Shown: positions 49,601 to 62,976 of the stretch, piece after piece
Position numbering within the stretch: position 1 is the stretch's first letter
Layout: each line of letters starts with the position of its first letter
Assembly (NCBI GenBank): GCA_023079485.1
Contig: CM041084.1
Coordinates: 14,134,609-14,198,608 of the forward strand
Source of the DNA: Archilochus colubris
Lineage: Eukaryota; Chordata; Aves; Apodiformes; Trochilidae
Length of the DNA stretch: 64,000 nt
Direction: 5' to 3'
Notes under the pieces: generated by a model
What the model saw: the letters and a program-made list of their open reading frames with translations, nothing else
What the model was told of the DNA's origin: nothing
The model's database searches: none
Program-made: the position numbers and the translations under genes

Positions 49601-52404
49601 CCTTTCTTCTATCTTTTCTCCTTTATTCTTAAATTAATAATAACAGGTTAATTTTTTTCCTGTAGTTCCCTTTTTTTTTTTAATTTCCAAGTTACTAAGA
49701 AATTTAAAAGGTAGAACTCTCTCTCTCACATGTGAATTTTAAATACATGCATTTTTTTTCCAAGAGAAAAGAGATCCTTTAGGATTTTTACCTGAGCAGA
49801 ATACACATTATCGGCAGGTTTATTTCTTATGTATTCAGGTATGAATGTGGTGCCTCAAAAGAAGGTTTTAATACATTTATGGAAATGAATGAACGGTTGG
49901 TTGCCTTAAAATCTCACTAGCAAAACTCAAACCTCTGAGCTGGAACTTAAAGTTTAAGACTTCTAATGTCACGTGATTGTTAGCTTTAAGAGAATGGGAC
50001 CATTCTCATTCCCAATTTTTCAATTCACCTAAACCTACTTAAATAATCAGGTTTTTATAGCTTTCTGTTTAATTTATAGCCTGATAGTTCACATTTGATA
50101 AAACTGTGGAATTAATATAACTAACAGATATAATGGATTTTCTGATTATTAGATTCCTTGTATCTATGGCAATAGTTAGCAAGCAGCAAATAATCTACTT
50201 TTTAATTAGCACCTACTGAGGGAGAATTTTTTCCATTTGAGATTATCGTGGTTATTATTCATATCATTTTTAGGAATGAAAACTTCAAAAGATTGAGCAA
50301 TCTTGTTTTGCAGGAACCATAAGATTACCTGAGAGTGTTTCTTTTTTTTTCTCATTCTTCTATTACCTTTTCTCTTTTGTCATACGTCTCCCAAGGGAAA
50401 CAGTCCTTGTCCCACAAAGATTCTCTGCTTTGCCTTTGAGCAGCAACTGTGTCCTTTTGTCATATCTTTGACTTTGTCTTTGACCTTGCAGCCAGCTTTG
50501 TCTGCTAGTGGAATTCTAAATTCAGTAAGCATTTTGGCTGATTCATGTAGGTTCTTCCAGTCCCTTCCTACCCTCTTTTGAAGCTGCTCTTGTATCCTTA
50601 GCCACACAGTCCTTCAGACAAATCCTGAGCTGCTTATTTTTGTCCCACCGAACTGTCTGCGTGACAGTAACAAATGTTTCAAAGTCGGCATGATAATCTT
50701 CAACCTGTATGGCTTTTGCCCTGGATCACTTAGTTCATATGACACTGGGCATCAGCAGCCAGCCAAGAACTGATTCTCTTTTTGGCTAAGGCCCTCCAAG
50801 AGAGGGGCTGAATATAAAGAGAAATGTCTGGGCCAGAGGGTAAGTTAATTGTGGGAGGTAGAGTCAGAAAATTATTCTTACTGTGGCAGATATAGAGGCT
50901 GGAGGTTAAAATTATTACTTCGATTTATGTTTGTGGCTTTTCCAGACTAATTTGTCCCTCCCTAATTAATACTAAGGAATAGCCATGATCAACATTAAAG
51001 TACCACCACTTAATATAATGCTAGTATCCCTTCAATGCACATCTATAAAAATTCACTCTAGGCCAGAGGTGCTTAGCATTTTGTGCTGCAAAATGCAGCA
51101 TTTGTACCACTGACAGCCTAAGGGTTGAGTTTAATTTGCATAAAGATTTAAATACATTTACATACACTTGTCCTGCAAAAACAGTAAAACACAATACTTG
51201 TTAGTAAGTCTTACAATTTATTATCTGAAAATAGTAGGTGAAGGTTGTATTTAAGGACAAAAGAAAGAAGACAAAATGGAGAAACTTATGCTGCCTTTGA
51301 AACTTACCCAGTGCTATGTCACTAAATATTTTATTTTAAGATAAATTCTGGTTAATTTGGAGTGTATCACTCAAATTGTTCCAAAAAATATGGAGGTGAC
51401 CTGCTTTCCCAGTGGAAAAATTTTTCTTATCCCTGTTCATAGATCCATGGGTGTCTTCAAGCTTCATGTTCTTACTACCATTTTGTTTTGCTTTACCTCC
51501 AATTCTAAGATACCAATGTATATGTATTTCCAGGTAGATAAATATATCTGTAGAGTGTCAGCACAATATAGCTGTACAGTACTGCCAGGATGCTCACAAC
51601 AGCAGTACAGTTGTGTACAACAGTACAATACAGTACACAACAACAATGTTTTACCTGTCTCAGATAGCCTATGAATTTAGTCATGACCTTTATTTGCCTT
51701 AGCTGATAAATGGCCTCTTCCATAAATATTGCTTTCATTGCATCAAGAGTCCAAGGTTTAACCCATAGCATTGACATTGTTATACAGAGGGGAGCTATGT
51801 CACCTTTAGGAAGTGACAAAGTCAGTGATTTTGTTGGTGGGACTAATTACATTTTTGTTATATTTACATTACAACGGAGGTATCATGGTCTGGAGATAAT
51901 TGCCAGAGCCAGTCAGTTTTATTTTATGTTCTTTAAAGACACTCAGAGCTTAAAACTGTCATTCATTTTGTTTTATGTAGGTAGAAATCTAAGAAAGGTA
52001 AATTCTCTTCTTCTATCAGTAGAAATCTGGAGTAATTCCACTGAAACAAACAAAGTGAGTAAGATTTGTACAAGCCCAGTAAAAGCAAATTCAGACCTCA
52101 GCATTTCTTCATTTTTATTCCCAATGACATGCTAGGAACTTGAAAAAGTTATGTGGGCCTCTGTTTTCCTTAGTGGCAGCTGAGTGCACCTTCAACACAC
52201 ATGCACTTCTCCACAGACAATTTCATACTTCAGGTTAGAAAATGTCCTTATTAGCAGTGGAACTTGAAGTTGCTGAGTTATCTTTCTGAAATATTTCACT
52301 GTTTCAATAGTCACAAAGATTTTGCAAGGGAAAAGTTACAAATCTTCAAAATCTTTTGACAGATACAGGAAGTGTTCAAATCAACATACATCCTTTCTCT
52401 TCAG
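49601..52404. other. Unique AT-rich non-coding stretch
   Basis: No gene is established. It includes a T-run near 49671-49681, a minus-strand lysine-rich open frame (50380-50607, discussed under findings) and a GTAC-rich tract at 51574-51636. A 141-codon ATG-started frame at 51710-52135 shows no recognisable domain. Confidence 0.5.
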
Positions 52405-52552
52405 GTGGAAATTTTGTTCAAGTGGAATTTGAGGACTCTGCACTCAAACAGATTAGAAACAAGTTTTCTCAGCATCCAACAATCAAGTCAGAGCAGCAAG
52501 AAAGCAGTATAGAAATCCTGGCTATGGCCACACCACGTATGGAGATGAAGAA
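52405..52552 (+). other. Exon-like open interval with strong splice consensus
   Basis: The acceptor-like CATCCTTTCTCTTCAG has a good polypyrimidine tract and ends at 52404; the donor-like GAA-GTAAGA begins at 52553. The interval is 148 bp, a typical internal exon size, and one frame is open across it, reading VQVEFEDSALKQIRNKFSQ and then ESSIEILAMATPRMEMK. I do not recognise the protein. The last E/K-rich stretch runs into the donor, where the frame stops at TAA. Chance pairing of splice motifs is common in large introns. Confidence 0.2.
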
Positions 52553-55500
52553 GTAAGAATGACCCATTCAGATAACACTGCACCTCTTGAAAACATTCAG
52601 ACTAGTTGTGGCAGTATATGAGCATCTTATAAGAGAAAACCTCAGAAAGGATATGCCAGCCAGTCCTTATCTGCATCCCCAATGGGGACTCTCACCAGGA
52701 ACTGTTCCTCTCTTTTTCTCTAGTACAAAATACAGACAACTCACACTAGGGATACAACCTTTTGCATCTGAATTCTCAGAGTCTCAACTTTGGGTTGTGG
52801 GAGACTGTTAAGTGCCTTTCTCAGACCAAGGTTTTTCTGGATCCTATTTCTCACCTCACAGAAGGGTATCCTAACCATAGAGCTAGAAATGAGGAGCCAC
52901 GAGCAGCAACCAATGCAACATGCCTGGCCAGTACAATTTGACGAAGTGCTCAGATTTTAAGATTTAGGTTTACAAATTCCTCCACAGATTTCTCTGCTTC
53001 CCAGGGACCCAGGGAAGTGAGTGCCCTATGTCCCTGGATATTACTAGGCATCCTGCTCCCTGCTCCAGCTGATGTGACTGCTTGTATGCGTGTGTCAGTC
53101 TCCTATGTCTGCACAACTTACCCTGTTCTGGAGAGTGAGATGGGGTCTGGTATTGAATATGCATCAGGGACACATGGATCTGAGCCCATGGCAATCTTCA
53201 CAGGAGTCCTGTGGAGCAGACAGAGAGGCTGTCAGGCTGACACAGCCGAGTGCCTTGCATATTATAATCTGTTTTTTCTAGTCTCCAGCTGCCTCTGTTA
53301 CTGACAGTGTTTGCCACTGGGGTTTAGATTTGTGACCAGTTTCGCCCACCCCACCTTAGTCTTCAAATCTGTATTTATGTAGTCCATTTGGTAAACCTGT
53401 ATTAAATAACACCATTGCACCTCACACTTTCACCATTCCTTGTAATAGTTTGTAATAGTTTAACTGGGGTCAATATAATTTTTTTAATTACTTGCAGCAA
53501 ATGCATTAAGTACTTAAACAATAGACTCCATCAATTCCAGAGCTGTTTTATTCTAGTGAGTCAATTATCAGTGGTTTCAAAAGTCCCTAAATAAGTAGTT
53601 GTCTGACAGATCATAATGGCTCCTTCTGTTACTCTATGCCAACTCATACACTGCAGTAGAATAATTTGTCTTACTCTTTTGTTTAGTATGTGAGAAACAA
53701 TCATGTTGAAATGAAACAGAAGAAAGAATATATGAATAATGGAATAAAAAAACAAAAGCAGTTCTGGGAAAAATAAACTTCCTACTCTAAATATTGGTGG
53801 GATGTTTCGGAAGTGTATTTACTGATACAAGCAATGGATTTACCAAAGCTCTTAGTTCTCTGGCAATGACATTAGTGTGCCACGATTGCATTGGCTGAAA
53901 TCATCTACCCCTTATCCCCATCAAATCAATATTCACTGCCAGCCCCTTTCACAAGTGATGCTGAGCCTTGGGGAAACCACCTGGTTGCCTGTGCTGTAAG
54001 AAAAAAACCTCACTTCTTGGAACTCTTTTATTGCCAAAATCATCAAGACTGAAGGTAACATTGCCAAAAAAAAAAAAAAAAAAAAAAGGTTGCAGTTTTA
54101 TTAATGGGCTCCTTTCAGGTGTGCTGTATCCTTTCCATAATTGCTTTAGGGACTGAGCTTTGCTGAGTGTTCAGAGAGGCCATGCTTCAGATGTGCAAAT
54201 AGCTGTGGTACTTGATTGTGCAAGGTGAGCTTGTAGGCTACCCAGTCAAGGAAAGAGAGCAATACTACAAGATCAGTTGTTACTATCCAAACCAGGCAGC
54301 ATACATACTAAGAAAAACCTGTATGATCACTTGCCAGACATTCTTTGGATAAGGTCTGCAAAGCTGCAGGATCCCCATGGATGTCATGGACTCTGGACAG
54401 GCAGACAGTCTCTGAGACAGCAGCAGCCAGAGCTGTGAACAGCTTCAGGGATCAGGGCCAAGGGAGGGAAACGCTGAGCAGTGCTGAGGCTGCAGCGATG
54501 TGCTCTTTGAAGCTTGTGGCAGCAATAAGCTGAATAAACCAAAGTCTCGAAGTGTTTTCATGTGCTGTCCCAGATACAGGAAATTTCACCAATAACGGAC
54601 GGAGATGCTGATTACATGCATAGCCAAGGCCAAATTTTAAGCTGGAAAGATGCAACTCATTCCCAGCTGTAGCAAGAAGACATAGAACAGTGGGGGTTTT
54701 CCATTCCATTGCCCATTCAAAGAATCTGGGACTAATTTTTAAGAGAAACTAAGTCATTTAATGAACTGAGGCCCATACCCTCTCTTGGCTCCTGACCTGG
54801 ATCTTCCACCCCTTTCAGCCAGCATTATTTCAGGCCTGCATGGATCCAGTTTGAGCCACAGCATTCACAGTCAGTATCCACAGACAGAGTGGAAAAATTG
54901 GGGTAGGAGAAGTCTTCACCCACTTGGATGAGGATCATTAGGCTTCCAAAAACTTTACGCACCTCTACTGACTTCCTCTTAGTCTGCAAGCACTTACTTA
55001 TTCTATACAGTTAAAGGTTGTATAGTAACTATCATAAAGGACGTGATAAAATAAACTGATAGAAATGTGAAAAACACCTTCCAAGCAGAAATCTATTAGC
55101 AGTGGAATAATAAAAGAAAAAAACTGTGTAAAATATAACCACAGATCTTTAAATTATAAGCTGGCTTTACCTGTGCTTTTTGCTGGGCAGAGAAAAGCAT
55201 CCAAAAATTTGGCCTAGTGTTTTTGTTTAGCTTATACTTCATATGCAGTTCACTATTGGCCTTCCTACCATAAAAACTTTTTCGGTAAAGACTTTTGCTC
55301 TCAATGCATGATTTATATTCCTACTAATTCATGCTTGGTTGATTTCCATACAGAAATCCAAACATTTCTAGCAATTCCAGGGTCAGTTTTTGGAGGAGTT
55401 CTTGAAAAATGATGCACTTATGGGTTTTCTTTCTTTAAGTTTTCCCTTTCTGTGTGTATGTTGATAGTGGGAAACTGGAGGAAATAATCTGTCTAGTTCG

Positions 55501-56631
55501 TTAGAATTTGAAAACAAAGTTTCTTTGATGCTTTACTCATTTATATATATAGCCATAAAATAGTGCATTTAGCTATAATTTAAGAGATCACTATGTTTAT
55601 TTCCCTCTGCTTTTTTTTTCCCCCTGCAAACTGCAGATAAGGAGTCACTCACATGTAGCATAAAGCTCTTTTTTTAAAAAAATTAGTCATGGTGAGTAAT
55701 AGTTGGAATCTTTCAAACTTCTGGCTATTTAGGTACTGGATGATTGAGATGAAGAATCAAAAATTCATAAGAAATATCAAAAACATTTTGTCAGACTGAG
55801 AAAACCAAAGTAGTGTGAAGTTTTATTATCTCAGGCACAGCAAGATGAGAAACAGTGACATCTCCAAATGAAAAAGTTTTTAAAGGCTTAGCCAATAGCA
55901 TTCAATGAACTTTCTCTTTCTTGAGGGAAAATTATGAGAAGTATTTTGGGACCACATTCTAAGGTTACCTTTCAGAGCAAAAAATAAGAGGTGATATACA
56001 TTATTACTATTATTGTTTTAAATACATTTGACTGCAGGCTATTAAAGCAGATGAAGATGGGTTTTTTTTCACATGAACATGTTTTCCACGCATAATAAGC
56101 AGTGATTAAAAATGCATAACAAAAGTAGTAGTCCAGTGATAGGAGACTATTTGTGGGTTTTCTTCTGGTAATGGAATATTACTTCTGTGAATTTGCGTTA
56201 AGAAGACTATTTTTATCTATTTGGCTGTTCCAGTCCAAATAATCTCTATGTAAGAGACTGATCTTATGATCTCCAGATAGATCTCAAAACATGGTTAAAT
56301 TTAAATTGCAGATACCTGAGACATCTCTCTTCTAATTTTTTTGAGCAGAATAGCAAGCTACCCTGAGTTGTTGTATGCAGTCTGTGAGAACTGTTGTTCA
56401 CTGTAAACTAAACAAGCTAACAGCTTCAATGTCCTCCTGGTTTTTTACTAAAAACTATGCTTTTATTCTAAGATGAAAATGCTTCCTAGGAGAATATTTG
56501 AACCACTAGCAGGAAACCAGGACTGTCTATGTTTTCTGTAAGATTTTTCTTTCAGTCACTGTGATGCATTTCATGGAACTGTATTGAAATCCTCAGAGTT
56601 ATGTCTCATGAAACTAATCTAGTGTCAGAAG
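52553..56631. other. Unique non-coding stretch
   Basis: No gene or transposon is recognised. Features seen are a tandem TGTAATAGTT pair at 53441-53460, a 22-nt poly-A at 54066-54087, and ordinary AT-rich sequence. Short open frames at 53017-53304 and 54452-54709 lack domains. Confidence 0.55.
54066..54087. repeat. Poly-A run (22 nt)
   Basis: Uninterrupted A run. I looked upstream for a retrocopy body and downstream for a target duplication and saw neither. Confidence 0.9.
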
Positions 56632-56762
56632 AAAGAGAAAAAAGCAAAACAAAAATACAAACAAAAAACCCTCCACCTAACAAATAAGCAAACAAAAAAA
56701 CAAGCAAACCGACAAACACCCAAAACCCACAATCCAAAAAGCACACAACAAGACAAAAGAAA
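56632..56762. repeat. A/C-rich low-complexity tract, (CAAA)-like
   Basis: Units such as CAAA, ACAAA and CAAAACCC repeat irregularly. In 56641-56760 I count only 7 G and 5 T in 120 bases. It is followed by C/T-rich sequence, extending the G-poor character of this strand. Confidence 0.85.
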
Positions 56763-58518
56763 CTGCAAATTCATATCTTCTGTACCTCACAAGATACTAT
56801 CCTCAGTTGTGTAACCTGGATTTCCATATCTGGAACCTCTTTGTGCCACCCTTAGCAGCTTCTCTCTGCATTGTGCACAGTCTTTCTTAGTCCACCTCAA
56901 TTTTAATCTTTTGCTCACTGCTTCTCCTATTGGTTTCTTAGTATTATCACTCTTTTTAAATCTGCTTTCAGGATTTTACCTCTCCATCACATTTCTCCTC
57001 TCCTTCTTCCTTTTTTTCAAGGCACTTGTAGGACTTATTTTCCAGGACTATCACCCATCCAAATCCCTCCCCTATTTGTATGGCCCTTTCTTCTTTGGTT
57101 CACAGACATCTTCCAGCTCCTCATTAGGTCCAGTATTTTAAGAGCATGAACCCTCTTCCCTCTGTCTCATCATTTACCTCTCATGCCTCTCTCTCCCTCC
57201 TTGTGCTGCTTTGCACACATTTGCTGGGCAGCTGTGGAACAGATGAAATAGCCATTCACTTCCTTGCCTAGGGGCAGAATTTATTAGATGCTGAACCTCA
57301 GAAGGCTTGATTCTCTCAAGATAGTTCAAGACACAGGGCCAGATTCTCAAGAAATGGGTTTTATGGCCCATACTACACAAGAGCAGTGTTCAGGCAAGCA
57401 GTGTGGGAGGAACACAGAAGCAGCATCTCTCACCTCCTGCAGCTGGGTGTTGGCAGAGTAAAGGAGAGGGGTTGCACTCTCTTTCTTCCATCTCAACTAG
57501 CAAAGGAGATCCAGGTTTCTCTGCTTTAACTGTTAAAACTGTTTACGAAGTTGTATTTTAACCCCCCTCAGGCATTTCTAGGCCAATGCAACTTTCTGCA
57601 TTGCCCTGGCAGGCTGTGCTGTAAACACCTCTGACTACCCCAGTCAAAGCATGATATTTCTGTATGCAAACCAATATTTTAGCATTCCTGTGGCTAAAAG
57701 TCCGTTATCTGAAGTCCTTTATTTTTATGAGCACATCATCTGCTTGCAAATGTACCAGGCAGGATGGAGAAAAATATGACCCTAAACTAATGTTCAAATT
57801 TGGATTAATATTTCCCCAAGCACTATTTCCATTAGTGCTAATACAGGAATGCACAGATCGTAAATTGTCCTTTCAGGCTGTCACAGTTCTAAATTTAGTG
57901 CCAGTGTTAATTAAGCAAGAGAAAATTAGGCAATGCTACAGATTTGGGGAGCAGTCAGTGGAAGGGGAGTCATCTGGGTCATAAGTTTGAGGACTCTGGG
58001 TGGTAATAATTTAGTGCACAAACAATAATGAAGATAGACCTGAATGTTTCTGTGGTTTTAATGATTTGTAGCATATAAGGACAGCAGATTAGTTTTTAAT
58101 TATTGAGATTCCACATAGAGAATAATCTTGGTTAACCCTTCTTCTGGTCTTTTCTGTGTTGACAGAAAGAGTTCATTTCTTACTCTGACATACGTGCTAA
58201 TTGCTATACCCATATGTACATACTCTACATTTTATTGACTACTGTATAAAAGAGATTTCTAGGGAGTTAATAAATGTCAAAAACCTTATGTAAACATTTT
58301 CTTCTCTTTTCTTTCATATAATAGAGGAGCCTGTTTAATAAACCCAGAATCAGTATAAGGTCACTATGTGTTTGGCTTTAAAACTGAAGTTAGGGTAAGT
58401 AATTACAAAGGGTCCACTGTGTTCCTTATTTAGTTGCATATAACACCAAGCTGAATGGGATGATTAATAATCATGTTCTACACTGAAAGAATGTAATTTA
58501 TAATAATTTATGTAAATA

Positions 58519-58538
58519 CAGCAGCAGTAGCAGCAGCA
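58519..58538. repeat. Short CAG-type trinucleotide repeat
   Basis: CAGCAGCAGTAGCAGCAGCA: six CAG/AGC-phase units with one TAG interruption. Confidence 0.85.
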
Positions 58539-61500
58539 TTAGTTGTTCATTTACTATTGCCATGTTAGCATGTATGGGAATTCTAGCATTTTTAGAAAGG
58601 CAACAAAGCCAAGATCCTTGCAGGAGTTCTGTGCTTAAATACCTTTGAGAATGCAGGCCCACGGTACTAAAATAACTTAGCATTATTGAATGTTTAGTTA
58701 AAATTAGACAGAATACTGGCATGTGTTGCAATGTTTGCTAAGAAGTCTGGGTTATACTGAGCTATGTTGGCAGCAAAGGAAGATGGGAGAGAATTAAAAG
58801 CTTTTACAAGATCACTGAATTAAAAGAGAGCAAAATAAATAAAAATTAATCATCTGAATAACATAAATTACATTATAAAAATGAAAATAACTCAGAATCC
58901 AGTACAGGTTGATCTTTTTGTTAATTAGTTATGTCAAAATTTCAATATAAATTATTATGATTTTTTAAAAAAAAAACCCAGCATGATCTGTGAGAAGCCA
59001 TGGAAAAAATGTGTCCTCTCCAGCTTTGTCTATAGCCCATGGTACACTCTCATGATAGTAGTAAATGCAGCCTTTGAAATAAACAGGAATTTTGCTCTAT
59101 GATCTTTATAATAGCAAGCTAGGTCATGAATTTAGAGAACACCACCTCTCTCACCTTCTGCATGAATTCTCTTATTACATACAGATTCATTAAGGCTAGA
59201 AAGATTTTGTCTCGTAAGTATCAGTGAATCCCACAGTCAGTGAGCATTAATGCAAGGGAGGTATTATTTTTTGAGAGAAAAGTAAAACTTGCTTCAGCAT
59301 GTCCTTATGAATACCTGGTGCTAACTAGAAAGTATTCTATAGTTTTCATTTTGGAATACAGCATGGTTAGTCTTTTATGAAGATGATCAAATCCTTGGTT
59401 GTACTGTGCTTTAAATTCATTACACTTGTTACTGATAATCATATAGGTTCATGTTTAGGAAAAATAGCAGGTTTAAATCTATTGTTTGAGATCATATTAA
59501 ACTCTTAGATATAGTGCATAAATTCTGTGCTGAACAGGGTTACTTTCTTGAATGAAAAGCCCTTGGTAACTAACTGACTGGGTAATTAATGGAAATGCTT
59601 ATATTCCATACTGCAAAGGATAGATCGTGCACCACCACAGCTAGTGGATGTTCTACCAGTGACTTCAGTGGGAGTGGAGGGTGAGGCTGTTTTCTTCCTC
59701 ATTCAGTTTGGTCAATAAGATTTGTGCTGCAGGCCTCTTTCACCAAAATGCTGGCAGGATTCTTATAGCATTACTGGAAACTAGACACGACACAAATTAC
59801 TAAGGCCTTTTGTATTTTAATAACTTGTTTGTAATGATATTCAGTCCTTCAGGGCAGCTGCCTAAGAGAGACATTTGTCAACTTCACTTATTTTTTTTTT
59901 AGGACAGATGAGCCAGAGCCAAAACCATAGACCTGAATAACTTGAAACTCCAGAGGAGTTTGAACCAAGATTTGAGAGCCACAATTTGAGGCCCTCACTA
60001 AATTAGTGGGCCCAAATTTCAGCCTTTCATGATGTGCTATGCATTAACCACAAACTGGGCTTGTGCTTACAAAGAGGTTCAGCAGTCATTTTTGGCATCG
60101 TCCGTGCAGTAACCCAGCAGTAAGAATACTGAAGTCACCTGAGAAAAGCTGAAACCAAAGGCTTCCTAGCACAGCATCCTGGCTCTAAGACTATCCTACA
60201 GGCATTGCCTATGAAAGAGTACAGAAACAGGGCAAACTTGAAGTGATGCTTTCCCAACACAGCCTGCCCATCCTCAGCAGCACACCACGGTGGTGTTTGC
60301 ATTGACAGAGAGAATTTTCTTTGTTAGCAACAGCCACTGCTTTCTGAATTGTCTATTACTATTCCTGCTCCTCTTGTTCCCAGGGCAAAGAGTTTGAAGG
60401 AAGAGCCTGTGAAATGCCAGTGCTACTATCTATGTATGGATGTGAGAGAGCTGAGAAGGGCAGTCTGAAATACAGGTCACAGGGAAGAATGCAGAGGGGC
60501 AGAAGCATGGCTGCAGAGAGTCTGTGTTTGGAAAGACTCAGATCCTGGGCTCTAGGACACCCATGATAGCTTTTTACAAAAGTGTAACTATATCCAGTTA
60601 GGAAATGTCTGGAGTTAAATCAGGACAGCATTCTTGCTTAGATAAAGCTATGATTTATAAATGTAATTCTGCATTTTTAGGATAAATTGCATGCACACAG
60701 ACTGAAAAGTAATGATAGTAAAGGCAAAGTGTTTTAAATGTTGTCTGTGAAATGAAAGCACAAAACTAATTAACTTATAGATGGCATTTGTCCATATCCC
60801 CCATGTGATGCACTGACGGTCTCTCTGGTATTGTAGAATGCAAATGCTTGAAAAGAAATTGCCCAAGGGACTGAATGTCTTTCCTTTACATTGTTTTTAA
60901 AAGGAAGAGTTTCTCGCACTGTGTTTATTTGCTGCTAAGATACTGTTACACTAGCACCATCACAGTCTGTTTCTCACTGCAGTATCCCATAAATCAGATT
61001 GTTGCAGGGAGTATTAGGAATGAGCATACACTGCCTGACTGGGGCAATTTTATCTGAATAATGTTTTGTGACCTTCCTTGCAACAAGGTCCTGACTAGAA
61101 AAGCATAGATTTACCAGGCCTCTTGGCTGTCCTGAAAGATTGTAATTACCGTTCTATTTTATCAGTATTAATAGAGAGAGTTCCTGCCCTGACATCTCCT
61201 CTCCAAACACAAATGAAAAGTTGTGAAGTTGTATGACTCAAGTAATGAACTACATTAAATCCTGGTTCCCGTTTCAAATCCAACAATTGTGGAAATGATG
61301 GAAGAGCCATCGCCATCAAGATGACTTTCCAACAGTCTCAATGTGGTTTTGTGGCCTTACTCCAATTCTTAATGGACAAGAGTCCACATTACAAAAAGCA
61401 ACACACAAGTGGCAGTAATTGATACTCTTTTGGCACTCAACAGAGAAGTGAAGTATTGAATGAGCATGAAGAATGGACTAACCTTTCACCTTCCCCCTAT

Positions 61501-61778
61501 TCCAGGTCAGGGATGAGACATTTGATAGAGCCACATAGGAAGCTTGGGCTGCTGCTCTCTGTGCTGCCCTGTGCCATACTCAAACAAAGGGCTTCTTTCT
61601 TAACAAGCATCAGGCTGATACTTTTCATGAACTCTAAATTTATGTGAAAAATTTGGAGGCTTTGGAAGTTAGTTTTTAATCTCAGGATTCTGCCTAAAGT
61701 GTACAAGCTACAGCTTCATGTAAAGCTGTGTCTTTCTGATTGCCAGCTGCATTAAAAGCTATTACACTAATTCCCTGT

Positions 61779-61860
61779 TATACATATGCATATATAATGT
61801 GTATGTACGTGTGTAGCAGGAGTAAATGTATTAGTTATTCATGTATATGTATATATAATA
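61779..61860. repeat. TA/TG-rich simple sequence, two blocks
   Basis: Alternating purine-pyrimidine blocks (TATACATATGCATATATAAT, then GTGTATGTACGTGTGTAG, then after a gap GTATATGTATATATAATA). A degraded dinucleotide microsatellite. Confidence 0.7.
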
Positions 61861-62926
61861 GGAGAAGTAATGCCTTTAGCTAAGATTGGCTAGTGCTCAT
61901 TTATAAGAACTTGCTTTCAATTACTTATGCAGTTTGCCAAAACTTATCTGTTATAGCTTAAATTTTCCATGGTGGGTGCCTGTCTCTGACTGAACTGGGT
62001 TTGGAAAGTTTTCACTGAAACGACTCAGATAATTCCAAGAACACAGTTAGTAAAAATACTTCCTTTTAGTCATGTTAAGAATGCTTTCAACCATCTTCTT
62101 AAGAGGCTCTAGCATGTCTGAGCTTTGGAGCTGAAGTTTGAAGCTCCATAAGGAAATTGCTTTGATGTCATGACTTATCTTCTGTCAGTTCTGTGGAAAT
62201 CTGATCCAGCTGTAATCTCCTAAAAAAATAAATTCTCACATGCTCATGTTCTGTTAAAATGTAAATTCTCCAAATATTCTATTTGCAGAAAGTATGCTCT
62301 CTTCTCATACCACTACCACATCTTGGGCACAGTATGCATTTATTTTCTCTGAGGAGAAGTCCCACGTATCTAGTAGTCCAAGGCTGCTCACGATGTCATT
62401 TATAGGAATTGCGCTAATTAGGCAAGACAGCATTTTAGACAAATCTATCAGTAGTATTACAGTTCAATTTTTCTCAAAGGACGATATAGATTATTATAGT
62501 TACAGCCATGAAGACAGAATCAAGAAGCACCTGAATCATGGATCAGTGTGTTTAAGTCTATTCTCAAGACTTCTCTTCATCTCACAGTGAGCCAAGATAT
62601 CAAGTGCCTAATGTCTTAAAGAGGACAAGCACAAAGACAGCTGGGGCTGCCTTGATCAGTCTTTATAACTACAGGGGCCAACTGCTTTGACCTGAACTTT
62701 GCTAAACTCTCTAGGTGTATTGGATGTTGCTCACAAGGTGCTTTTCAAACAAGTTTAGGGAACAGAACAGTAAAAAGGATGAGCAGTAAACGTATAGAAG
62801 GGTGATTAACTTCTGTAGGATTCAAAAGTGAGAAAGTGATTGAATTAACATCATTCTTTCAAGAATTCCAGTGTGAGAGAGCGAGGTAGAAATCTACAGT
62901 CTTGTAAGCACTGAAAAAGGGAAATA

Positions 62927-62976
62927 AAGTAAAAAATAATATACAAGTAAAAAATAATATAAATAAAAAATAATAG
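62927..62976. repeat. 18-bp AT-rich tandem repeat, about 2.7 copies
   Basis: AAGTAAAAAATAATATAC is followed directly by AAGTAAAAAATAATATAA and a third, shortened unit lacking the GT step. Small minisatellite. Confidence 0.85.

Noticed and set aside
51710..52135. 141-codon ATG-started frame
   Set aside because: No domain or family recognised, overlapping a 104-codon minus-strand frame. Hydrophobic/aromatic bias is as expected from AT-rich DNA.
52136..52190. Second MIR-like string (ACTTGAAAAAGTTATGTGGG followed by CCTCTGTTTTCC)
   Set aside because: Only about 35 bp resemble the MIR core and the flanking blocks do not follow; too short to separate from chance.
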